The notes below the pieces were generated by a model that was given only the letters and a program-made list of their open reading frames with translations, made no database searches and was not told the DNA's origin. Shown here one piece after another: positions 24,006 through 33,255 of a stretch of DNA of 64,000 nt. The stretch comes from Argyresthia goedartella (taxonomy: Eukaryota; Arthropoda; Insecta; Lepidoptera; Argyresthiidae). Numbering within the stretch: position 1 is the first letter of the stretch; each line of letters opens with the position of its first letter. Made by a program: the position numbers and the translations under genes. The DNA lies in assembly GCA_949825045.1 (NCBI GenBank), contig OX463824.1:24102501-24166500 (forward strand), given 5' to 3'.

Positions 24006-24250
24006 GCTTAATAATAATAATAATAATAATACCTTGGACACTATTGACACACATTGATCTAGCCCTAAACTAGGATTCCCTGTATCTTGAGTACTAGACA
24101 ACGATAAACATACTTATATGGATAAATATTATACTTAGATAGATCAACAACCATGACTAGGGTACAAACATCCCTTCTCATCAAACAAATATTTGCCCCC
24201 ACCGGGACTCGAACCCGGGACCTTTGACTTCATAGGCAGGGTCACCAGGG
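24006..24250 (-). mobile_element. SINE-A copy (minus)
   Basis: AAT-type tail at 24006, body, then box B complement 'ggactcgaacccggg' near 24209. The head stops short of an intact box A. Confidence 0.85.
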
Positions 24251-24374
24251 TCGTCAATTAAGTTAACTAATACAAATTTTATAATATCATATATCATAAT
24301 TAGTAAGTAGGAATAAATAATTACAAAACTATTAACAGCAAGGTCTGTGTTGAGCCAGATTAATCCTATACAAT

Positions 24375-24510
24375 AAAGAAAAGAAAAACCCAGGTTTGGG
24401 ATGTTTATATGTGTGTGAAGTCGCTGTTTGTGGTTTCCACGACACAGGGTATCCTAGTGTGGGGGGAGAAGCAATGTTTATGTCTGTATATAAATGTAAA
24501 TGTATTTAGT
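24375..24510 (+). mobile_element. SINE-B, 5'-truncated
   Basis: 'acccaggtttgggatgttta', 'tgtgaagtcgctgtttgtgg', 'ccacgacacagggtatccta'. No head. Confidence 0.75.
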
Positions 24511-24724
24511 TAAAAAGCTGTCTTAGAGGAGTCTCTTTGACTCGAATGGCTCTTTTCTGTAATAAAAAATAGTTATCCGCTGTTTCCCCCGCAACAAAAT
24601 ACCATAATACATGACACCGAACGTAACTAATAAATAGTCTAGCCAACCTGTAGCCACATCCGTGCCTTGTTTGATGTTCCTAACAGCGCTAGCCGCAGAA
24701 CTATCAATGGTTATTCCAAGAAAC

Positions 24725-25190
24725 TTACTTTATACTTTATTGCGCAAAAACAGAAGATACAGAGACATCAAAATGGAAACTAGGTGTACAAAGGCGAGCT
24801 TATCTCTAAAAGAGACTTCTTCCAGCAAACCTTATATGGACAGAATACATAAAAGAACAGGTAGGCCAATGTGCACAACGTTAAAATATTAAAATAATAA
24901 ACTAATTACTAATATGTACATAAATACATAATGTCAATACAAATAGACAAAATTATACTGCAGAATATATATCACAGCAATATACCTACATAAGTCTAGT
25001 ATGGAAGAAAAGATAGTGTTATTTAAGCGACTTTAAAAAAAATAAAGTGACGGGAAAGTGTCTCTGAAGGCGCTAGGAAGTTTGTTCCTGAACAGCCTCG
25101 TAGCCTGAACCCATGTTCATATGCGGCTGTGTTGTTGTGCGGCGTTATAAGCAGTGACCGAGCGTGAGAAAATGTGAGATATGAGGGGAA
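24725..25190 (-). pseudogene. L3 LINE 3' fragment (minus)
   Basis: The 3' end near 24725 has 'tttattgcgcaaaaacag' and 'gcgagcttatctctaaaaga'. The coding end at about 25040-25170 reads RSLLITPHNNTAAYEHGFRL on the minus strand and then shifts frame. Compare the intact endings at 28390-28540 and 53455-53590. Confidence 0.75.
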
Positions 25191-25637
25191 TATGTCAAAT
25201 CCGTAGTCGATTTACCACTAGTGAAACCGAATTGATGTGATAGAAATTTTCAAATATTTTACTTCGTGCTGGAAGTTCAGACATTTAGCCATGGTCTGAG
25301 CCAAGCTGTTTTTTGACTAAATTTGCTACTTTTGAAACGGTAAGGTTAAATCAAAATAATAGGATCATGCATTAGTTTCTACTGATTTAAGCAGTAGCAG
25401 ATTTATGTATGTATTTTTTACGACTCGAGTTTACGATTCAAGTACATCATTATCTATAACATGAACAATAGTAACCTATAATTAAATGACGATCCAAACT
25501 GCATTATGAAACTATAAGGAAGTAATATAATTCTCAACAATTATGAGTTCCGTGACAAGATATTAGAAATCTAAGGGATACTTTCAGAGCAGGCTTTTTT
25601 AAAATCCAACAGATGGCGTTGTAGACGGCCCTTACGT
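25191..25637. other. No gene recognised
   Basis: Nothing recognisable. Confidence 0.35.
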
Positions 25638-26040
25638 TTTTGGGGTTCCGTACCCAACGGGTAAGAACGGAACCCTATTACTAAGACTTCGCTGTCCGTC
25701 CGTCTGTCACCAGGCTGTATCTCAAGAACCTAGCTAGCTAGAGAGTTGAAATTTTCACAGATTATGTATTTCAGTTGCCGCTATAACAACAAATACTAAA
25801 AAACAGGATAAAAGAAATATTTAAGGGGGCTCCCATACAACAATTCTTTCAATACCACATACAAACTTATGGATGCACCTGGTTACGTACATGGAGTGTG
25901 AAAGTAACCGCACCAATAACTTTGTAAACAATATTTTGCTGTGTAAAATCCAAACTATTCACTCCACACCATCGCTTCCATTGAACGGTGGTACGGAACC
26001 CTTCGTGCGCGATTTAGACTCGCACTTGACCGGTTTTTTT
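25638..26040 (+). mobile_element. GTTCCGTACC-family element, young copy 2
   Basis: Nearly identical to 22539-22942: only about five scattered base changes seen by eye, fewer GTCC units and an extra 'cttt.aa' stretch. Same inverted Q-like segment inside. Its flanks differ from copy 1, so this is a second insertion and not a segmental duplication. Confidence 0.85.
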
Positions 26041-26189
26041 ACGTTCGTTACGTTTTCCTTTGGCGCATGATGTGGTCACACAACCAAAACATCGACTCAT
26101 TCTTTTTGTTCCCTGCTCCAATCAAGTATGCAAATGGTATAAAATTTCAAAGAGTTATTTTTTTCGGGCCCACTTATAGCTAGCTATTC

Positions 26190-26560
26190 AGTTCTCCCTT
26201 TCGCGTGACGGGGGCTAGCCCATCGCCGCAGCTATGGAGTAAAGGTTTTCTCACGATGTTTTCCATCACCGTTAGAACGACCGAAAAATGTAAAGATAAA
26301 CTACTTAACATAACATAAACATTGACATGCAGACACATACATAGATTCTGGCCCCACACTAGGATACGACGTCACACACATATAAACATTTAAGACCTGG
26401 GGTTATTTTTTTTACTCCCAGCCGGGGATCGAACCCGGGACCTCTCTCATATTCACTTATCTCATTGGTACATGGTCAGAATCGGCATTCGAACCTGCGT
26501 CTCCCGCATAAGATGCAAACGTGAAACCCACTAGACCACGGAGCTCTACCTCTCGCCGAT
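26190..26560 (-). mobile_element. SINE-C (minus), split by SINE-B
   Basis: Head at 26470-26552 with complement of box A ('ccactagaccacgg') and box B ('ggcattcgaacctg'). The body resumes at 26190-26290 ('cacgatgttttccatcaccg'). SINE-B is inserted between. Confidence 0.8.
26313..26447 (-). mobile_element. SINE-B nested in SINE-C
   Basis: 'ctggccccacactaggata', 'acctggggttatttttt', box B complement 'ggggatcgaacccggg'. The head ends near 26447 at 'cctctctc'. Confidence 0.8.
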
Positions 26561-27077
26561 ATTGATACACCTATTAATTAAGTAATTACATTGATAAGAC
26601 CACTTTATCACTTGCCTCCTCTAGTACATTATATGTATAATCAGTAATCACGATTGCCCTTGACTATATACTATGTTTATATTTTGCTTATGCTATAATT
26701 ACATACACGTTCCAGATGCTTCACCATGGTGACCAATCTCGATTCTGCGACCAAGATATATTTCTAGAATAATAACACGATGAAACGCTTCTCTGGATAC
26801 ACGAACCCACGTAATGAGACAATAATTTCCAGTTTCGTGATTCACTTGGGTTTAGTCTCCTCTCACGAACGGGTGAACTCTGCTTAGGTTGGTTTCTACA
26901 TATCAATCAATCGCTTTGTTTTCTGGACTGATGTGCTATACTGACTCTGAATATCAACCTAGTTCATAAAATCTTGGAAGTGATACGACAGATGACTTCA
27001 TAAAATCCACTTCTTAAACTAGGGATGTTACCAAAATCATCGTCATCATAATCATCATTATCAGCCTGTCAGGGGAC
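26561..27077. other. No gene recognised
   Basis: Nothing recognisable. Confidence 0.35.
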
Positions 27078-27715
27078 CTACTGTTGGGTATGGGCCCCCT
27101 CATAAACACGCCATTCCAACCCGCGTCCATTGCTTTCCTGCCACACTCGCCACATCGTCGGACCATATCGCAGATGGTCTGCCGACCGATCTTTGGCCTC
27201 CTCTTGGCCACCACTCTGTCGTCGATCTGGTCCATCTTCTCGCCTTGGCAAGTGTCCTACCCACTTCCACTTAAGCCGTGCTATCCGCTTACCCACATCA
27301 GCCACCTTGGTCCGGCGTCTGATTTCGGTATTACGGATACGGTGACAGCCTGATGCCTAGTATGGCACGCTCCATGGCTCTTTGTGCACAATCTCCTTCG
27401 TGAGCGTCCATATTTCGGCACCGTATGTAAGAGTTGGCAGTACCCATTGGTTAAATACCTTTGTCTTCAGGCATTGAGGGATGTTAAAAGTCAGGACATC
27501 CCTTAGTTTTGCGAAAGCAGCCCATCCTAGCAGGACTCGTGTAGCGATCTCCTTTACCTGGCTCTGTCGACCAAAAGACAAACAATGTCCAAGATAGATA
27601 TACTCCTCAACCACTTCTATGGGACTGTTATCCACAGTAATGTCGATACCGTTGCTTGTGGGAGTGTCTATCATCATAATCTTTGTCTTGGACATCTTCA
27701 TCTTGAGGTCGGGTT
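27078..27715 (-). pseudogene. RTE-type LINE, RT C-terminal fragment
   Basis: The minus strand has EEYIYLGHCLSFGRQSQV, then LGWAAFAKLRDVL, VLPTLTYGAEIWTLTKE, and in a second frame ADVGKRIARLKWKWVGHLPR. These are hallmarks of the RTE clade after the catalytic core. At least one frameshift separates the two blocks (near 27330-27390), and the catalytic domain is missing, so it is dead. Confidence 0.85.
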
Positions 27716-27924
27716 ACCAAAATATTCGGAGAGAATCGAAATTGAAAAAAGAATATCAAAATCTATCCAAATTTGCTGCATCCAATTCTCAAATGTTTAA
27801 AGTTGCCTCAGGGAGTCACTACACGACTGCTGAGGTTACAAATTCCTCTAATAGCCCTTTTTTGTAGTACAAAAATTGAGTCAATTTCAGCAAAAAAAGA
27901 AGAAATAACCCCCAGGATGTTTCG

Positions 27925-28090
27925 TAATTTCTTTATTGTACTACACAAAACAGACATACAGATAACTTATTATAGAAAAAACATGTACAAAGGCGAGCTT
28001 ATCTCTAAAAAGAGATTTCTTCCAGCAAACCAAGATGGTAGGAAAGGTGATGGTAGAGCGGAGAAGACCTGCGCGTACAATTAAACTCTA
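27925..28090 (-). mobile_element. L3 LINE 3' UTR scrap (minus)
   Basis: 'tgtactacacaaaacagac', 'gtacaaaggcgagcttatct', 'ttccagcaaacc', matching 24725-24840 and 53110-53215. Confidence 0.7.
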
Positions 28091-28249
28091 TAAATACTAC
28101 GAGTAATATATACTACAAACAATATTATACTGATAACCCTAATTGCTAAAAATAGATTGCATACCTTAATACAACGTGACAATATATATATGTCACCGGA
28201 AAATAATACGATCCGCAAGTTTATAAATTTCCCTTCCTTCTAGATTATA

Positions 28250-28303
28250 TTAGGCTAGGTTAGGTTAGGTTATGTTAGGTTAGGTTAGGTTAGGTTAGGT
28301 TAG
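28250..28303 (+). repeat. Interstitial TTAGG array
   Basis: Ten full 5-bp units (eight TTAGG, one CTAGG, one TTATG) plus a partial one. TTAGG is the usual insect telomere repeat. Here it lies inside a hairpin element and not at a chromosome end. Confidence 0.95.
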
Positions 28304-28323
28304 TATATTTATAAACTTGCGGA

Positions 28324-28869
28324 AAAAAAATTAGGAAAGCAACCGGACCGCATAGCAACCGGAGATCCCACACGATGTCTCTTCTTTCTACTCCTCGGCA
28401 TAACACTGCCGCTTACAAACACTCGTTTAGGTTAACGGCGATCCGACTGTGGAACGCACTTCCCTGCGCTATTAGAGATAGTCCCTCAATTTTCACTTTT
28501 AAGATAAGATTGAAAGAGCATTTCCTTTCTCTTTCGTGATAGGTACTTTTATATATGTATATATAAGTAGTATATGTTTGATATATATTTTATTTTTTGC
28601 TTTTGTATTTTATTTAGTGTAAATCATTTACTATATCATTTTTTTTTTATTCATTCATTTTTTATTATATCATTTATTATGTTTTAGTTGTAAACAATTA
28701 GATGTGTACAGTTTTATTGCGCGCTAGGACTCTCCTGTTGCACAATTTTTCCTGTCCTGCCTAGGTTTGCTGGTAGAAATCTCTCTTTAGAGATAAGCTC
28801 GCCTTTGCTCTTAAAATGTTTTGTTACCTTACTATTAAGATTTCTGTGCAATAAAGAATAAAGAATAAA
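28324..28869 (+). pseudogene. L3 LINE, 3' fragment with ORF end
   Basis: The coding end reads PRHNTAAYKHSFRLTAIRLW and then NALPCAIRDSP, with a stop at about 28540. The 3' UTR carries 'ctttagagataagctcgcct' and ends 'gcaataaagaataaagaata'. 5'-truncated. Flanked by a 17-bp target duplication, so the insertion boundaries are clear. Confidence 0.85.
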
Positions 28870-28948
28870 GGAAATTTATAAACTTGCGGATCGTATTATT
28901 TTCCGGTGACATATATACCGTATAATATATATACTAATACATACCAAT

Positions 28949-28973
28949 ATATATATATATATATATATATATA
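28949..28973. repeat. (TA)n microsatellite
   Basis: About 12 TA units just outside the left palindrome arm. Confidence 0.9.
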
Positions 28974-28995
28974 GGTAATAATAAATAAATAAATA

Positions 28996-29705
28996 AGGGT
29001 AATACCTGCATCCGTAGTCAATTTACCCCTAGTGAAACCGTATTGTTTGGCGTGGAGTTGTTTTGTACGGTTGAAGTGTGAGAGCATTTGATCGAGTATA
29101 ATCTTTTCAAATATTTTACTTAGTGTTGGAAGAACAGATATTGGTCTGAAATTTGAAGGAACACCCTTATCTTTATCAGGCATAAACATTGCTTCTGGCC
29201 CCACACTATGACACCCTGTGTCGTGGGAACCACACATATAAACATTTCCAGTTAGATATATCTAACTGGAAATGTTTATATGTGTGGTTTAGATATATCT
29301 AACTGGAAATGTTTATATGTGTGGTTTAGATATATCTAACTGGAAATGTTTATATGTGTGGTTTAGATATATCTAACTGGAAATGTTTATATGTGTGGTT
29401 TAGATATATCTAACTGGAAATGTTTATATGTGTGGTTTAGATATATCTAACTGGAAATGTTTATATGTGTGGTTCCCACGACACAGGGTGTCATAGTGTG
29501 GGGCCAGAAGCAATGTTTGTGCCTGATAAAGATAAGGGTGTTCCTTCAAATTTCAGACCAATATCTGTTCTTCCAACACTAAGTAAAATATTTGAAAAGA
29601 TTATACTCGATCAAATGCTCTCACACTTCAACCGGACAAAACAACTCCACGCCAAACAATACGGTTTCACTAGGGGTAAATTGACTACGGATGCAGGTAT
29701 TACCC
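28996..29705. repeat. Large palindrome of SINE-B/L1 sequence
   Basis: Left arm 28996-29260 and right arm 29441-29705 are inverted near-copies (about 265 bp). Each arm carries the same SINE-B-to-L1 junction and the same start of the RT domain (both translate to SNFRPISVLPTLSKIFEKII). Between them lies the 37-bp repeat. Arm differences are few, so the event is recent. Confidence 0.9.
29249..29483 (+). repeat. 37-bp tandem repeat, six copies
   Basis: The string 'ctaactggaaatgttta' recurs at 29262, 29299, 29336, 29373, 29410 and 29447. The first copy begins inside the palindrome CCAGTTAGATATATCTAACTGG (two 11-nt halves) that forms the symmetry centre. Confidence 0.95.
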
Positions 29706-31100
29706 TTATATCTCATATTTATTCTGCATGGGAGGCCGCACAGGATGCTATCGGAGTTTTTTGCGACCTGTCGAAGGCGTTTGATTGTGTTGATCATAAT
29801 ACGCTATTAATGAAATTAAATCATTACGGAGTTAGAAATAAAGCGTTGGATCTACTAAGATCATACCTAAGCAATATAATTCAAAAGGCAGAAGTTAACG
29901 GCGTTAAATCTGATGGATCGGGTGTAAAAATTGGCGATCCACAAGGTTCCATATTAGACCCTTTCTTATTCCTGGTATATATTAACGATCTGCCTTTCAT
30001 GGTGGAGAAATTAACTGACATAGTGTTGTTTGCTGATGATACTTCAATGGTCTTCAAAATTGAAAGACAAAAAGGAGATTTTGATGGTGTTAATGGTGTA
30101 TTGTCTTTAACCTTGAATTGGTTCACAGTTAATAATTTATTGTTAAACGCTGGTAAAACGAAGTGTATCAAATTCTCACTTCCAAATGTCAGGCAAGTTT
30201 AGACCAGTTTAGTGTTAGACAACAGCACGTTAGGATTAGTAAATGATACGAAGTTTCTTGGAATAACCATTGATAGCAAATTGTAGTGGGGACCCCACAT
30301 GGATAAATTAGCTGGTAAATTTAGTTCTGCGGCTTACGCTGTTAGGAACATCAGCCAAAGCACGGATGTGGCTACATCTAGGCTAGTGTCATGTCCTATG
30401 GTATCTTGTTTTGGGGGAAAGCAGCGGATATTCAAACTATTTTTATTTAACAGAAAAGAGCTATTCGAGCAATTTATAATTTAAAACGAACAGACTCCTT
30501 AAGAGAGCTTTTTAAAGAAATTGACATACTAACTGTAGCTAGTCAATTTATTTTCGAAAATATAATGTATGTACGCAAGAACCTTACAACATTTTCCAAA
30601 CTTAGCGATAGCTGTATTGTTAACCTAAGAAATAATCACAGACTATGTGCGCCCCGATTTAGACTCGCGAAGGTTAGCAATTCATTCAAGGGTCAATGCA
30701 TTCTCTACTATAATAAGATACCTCTGGAGATTTTGAAATTGCCATTTGAGCAATTTAAAAACCATGTTAAAGCGACTTTGTCGAAAAAGGGATATTACAA
30801 TGTTCAAGATTACTTAAATGACGGGACTGTATGGGGTTAACCTAGCTCAACACAGACCTTGCTGTTAATAATTTTGTAATTATTTATTCCTGCTTAGTAA
30901 TCATATTAATTAAATTTTTTTCATATTTGTATTAGTTAAGCACAACCTATTTTTAAAAGAGATCTAAAGATTTATCTGTGGGAGTTTCTACGCCCTCCTT
31001 CTCCCACAGTGGTCCAATGTAGAGAAGAGGCAAAAATTACGTTTACTAAGTATATGTAAATATCTGCAGTAATAAAGTACTTTGACTTTGACTTTGTACG
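29465..31100 (+). pseudogene. L1 (CR1-like) LINE reverse transcriptase, damaged
   Basis: Best L1 copy. The ORF 29465-30202 (245 codons) begins with about 20 codons from a SINE-B relic. The RT then has NFRPISVLPTLSKIFEKII, FCDLSKAFDCVDH (motif A), GDPQGSILDP and FADDTSM (motif C, near 30029). A TAG stop at 30200 and later frame changes break the C-terminal part, which continues in pieces (30299-30484, 30565-30840: RNISQSTDVATSRLV, KIPLEILKLPFEQF, KKGYYNVQDY). The 3' UTR ends in TTTGAC repeats at about 31099. No endonuclease is present. The fold and motif order fit the CR1/jockey superfamily; clade is uncertain. Catalytic Asp residues are still encoded. Confidence 0.85.
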
Positions 31101-31319
31101 TAAGTGAATAGGCTTATGCATCGAGTTGTTCCGCCTACAAATAGAGCAACGCTAGTGGAGCAGTTGAACTGCACTCAACAAGTCTGACCGCTGACATTGT
31201 AGCCGGGTCGCGTGGCCTGTTCTACACGTGGACCTGTTGCTGTATTATTATATTACGCGCATTTATACAGTTTCATTGCACTAATCAGCTGTTCGCACGC
31301 GGACTGTCGATAAGCTTGA
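31101..31319. other. No gene recognised
   Basis: Nothing recognisable. Confidence 0.3.
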
Positions 31320-31450
31320 ACATTTATATACTGGCATAGAGACATAATCATTTACATACAGGCACATACGTTGCTTCTGGCCCCACACTAGTGGGAACCA
31401 GAAACAGCGACGAAATATATAAAAATCCCAGACCTGGGGATTCTTTTGGT
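31320..31450 (-). mobile_element. SINE-B fragment (minus)
   Basis: 'tacaggcacatacgttgctt', 'ctggccccacactag', 'aaccagaaacagcgacg', 'agacctggggatt'. Internal deletion in the 'acccagggta' block; head missing. Confidence 0.75.
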
Positions 31451-31500
31451 ACCAATGGTCAGCTTTAAGTAGCATTTAATAATTTGTGGCGTTCGAATTT

Positions 31501-31928
31501 CAAATATTAGGTGCTTACCTATGAAATCTGCGTTTTGTATGGAGAAATGGAAATTAACTCAATTTTCAGTATAAACAATTTTTATTTTTTTTAGGAATGA
31601 CAGATCCTAATTTTATAAACTTTGTGTGTATGAATGAGACAACATTTACCTAACAGAAAATTTTATATAATTTTTGAAAAGTGTCAGCTGTAAAAAAATA
31701 TTACGAATATTATCATGAAAATGGATGACATTTAGGAGGCACTGATTTTGATGATAACATTTTAGTTATCAAACTGAAAATTAAAAGAAAATTTAATAAG
31801 TAGATGTAAAATATTGAAATTAATTTTAAAACAATAAAAAAAACTGGAAATAGCTATTGAATTACTCGAATTATGAACTCCTGAAACTGTAAGAAAAATT
31901 CGCCAATTTCATAGGTAAGCACCCAATA
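31501..31928. mobile_element. AT-rich MITE with 25-bp inverted ends
   Basis: 'caaatattaggtgcttacct' at 31501 is inverted at 31904-31928 ('aggtaagcacccaatatttg'), one mismatch over 25 bp. No ORF, no clear target duplication. Confidence 0.75.
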
Positions 31929-32004
31929 TTTGGCACATCTGTGCCGCTGCCAGTCAGTGGAAAAATGAGTGACGCTATGTTAGGATTGGTTTGTTTAGAA
32001 TATT

Positions 32005-32545
32005 TAGGTCTTATTGACTGAGCGAGCGCGAAGCGAAGCGAAGCTTCAGGATTGGGCAAAAAAGCTATGTCCGGATGTGTGTCCGGATGTTCTCCTCTAC
32101 AAGCTATATTTCTCGACATATTCCCGTGAGTTTTCGTGAGGTTCGATATCATTATTTTTTGTCGATTCACTTTTGTTTTTTTTTTCAAAATGGTGGAAAT
32201 ATGGCGTAGAAAATTTAAAAAAATCCGCTACAGCCCAAAGGGGTTGACAGATTTTAACAAATGGCGTGTCGTTGGATTCGTGGAGACCGTCAGTTTGATA
32301 TTAGCTATATAATTTAAGTCAAAAGGTTGGATTTTGGATCGCAAAATGTAGTTCACAAAGTTATTGGTGCGGCTACTTTCATACTCCATTTACGTAGCCA
32401 GATGCATTTATACGTTTGTATATGGTATTGAAAGAAAATTTCAAGGGGTCGGGGGAGTGATGCGAGGGGATGAAAAATAAATAAAAAAAAACGCAAATTT
32501 CCTGTGCTCGCGAGGTCTATAGCTCACAGAGCCACTCAATGAATT
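32005..32545 (+). repeat. Q repeat, copy 1
   Basis: Starts near 'attgactgagcgagcg' and ends near 'gcgaggtctatagctcacag'. Shares 'atcgcaaaatgtagttcaca' and both ends with 39605-40245. Type unknown (SINE-like or Helitron-like). Confidence 0.6.
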
Positions 32546-33129
32546 TAAATCTTCCGAAGTAACAAATAAAGAACAGATAAAAATGTCTTAGTTTTAAAAC
32601 GTGTTTTTGTGTCTTTGAATGTTCAACATTTCTTTACATATTACGACTTTAAGGTCAGAAGCTGGTCGCAATTATCGCAGTTTTTTTGTTATCAGCTCAT
32701 CACAGTCTTACCTATACATGTATAACTTATCGTTTAAGAATGTGGGACAATGGCATCCCTATAACTTAACTCAATAAGTTATTCATTACATTACTTCGAG
32801 CGACTTGCTACTAAGTTACCGGCCCTGATAAGTGAACACTTAAGTCAACAGTGAGATTTTGTTCTTCAAATGTATACAATGCCTTTTTGTGTTAAACTGT
32901 TTGAGGTCGTTGTCGGGAAGGCTGATACAATCAACATTGTGGACGTAATTATTCTTTATCATCTTACATTGAGGAAAGTACTCATTGAGGGCATGTGACA
33001 GATGAAACATAAATACAAATGATTAGCCCAACATCAAGTCTCAAGTGGCTTTAACTTATAAAAAAAAATTTGGAGTTCAATCTGATAAAAATCAACTCTG
33101 AAATGTAGAGACTTTAATGCGTAAGCGCT
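32546..33129. other. No gene recognised
   Basis: Nothing recognisable. Confidence 0.4.
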
Positions 33130-33255
33130 AAAACGCTATGTGTAAATGAAGCCAGGTTTTCTGGAATAAATCCCTTGTTGAGATAAGTTCGCCTTTATAT
33201 ATTTATTTTCTGTAATAATCTGTCTGTATTCCGTTTTGTGCAATAAAGTGTAAAC
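33130..33255 (+). mobile_element. L3 LINE 3' end
   Basis: 'gttgagataagttcgccttt' and the terminal 'ttgtgcaataaagtgtaaa'. Only the 3' UTR remains. Confidence 0.6.

Larger units (their letters stand above)
23866..24720 (-). pseudogene. L1 LINE copy 4, interrupted by SINE-A and SINE-B
   Basis: L1 3' UTR at 23866-24005, SINE-A inserted, L1 again at 24251-24370, SINE-B piece, then L1 coding at 24515-24720 ('gctgtttcccccgcaacaaa', 'tgtagccacatccgtgcctt'). About 340 bp of L1 between the last two parts are missing compared with 974-1763. Confidence 0.8.
28186..28916. mobile_element. Hairpin element with telomere-repeat loop, split by LINE
   Basis: Perfect 47-bp inverted ends: 28186-28232 pairs with 28870-28916, starting 'atatatgtcaccggaaaata'. 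Part of the right arm (ATTTATAAACTTGCGGA) also occurs at 28307-28323, directly before a 5'-truncated L3 LINE, and again right after it. That is a 17-bp target duplication. Removing the LINE leaves a ~170-bp stem whose loop is a TTAGG array. The terminal TGTCACCGGAA also matches the P2 ends (60125). Confidence 0.85.

Noticed and set aside
29249..29483. CRISPR-like array
   Set aside because: The 37-bp units are head-to-tail with no spacers, in a eukaryotic repeat context.
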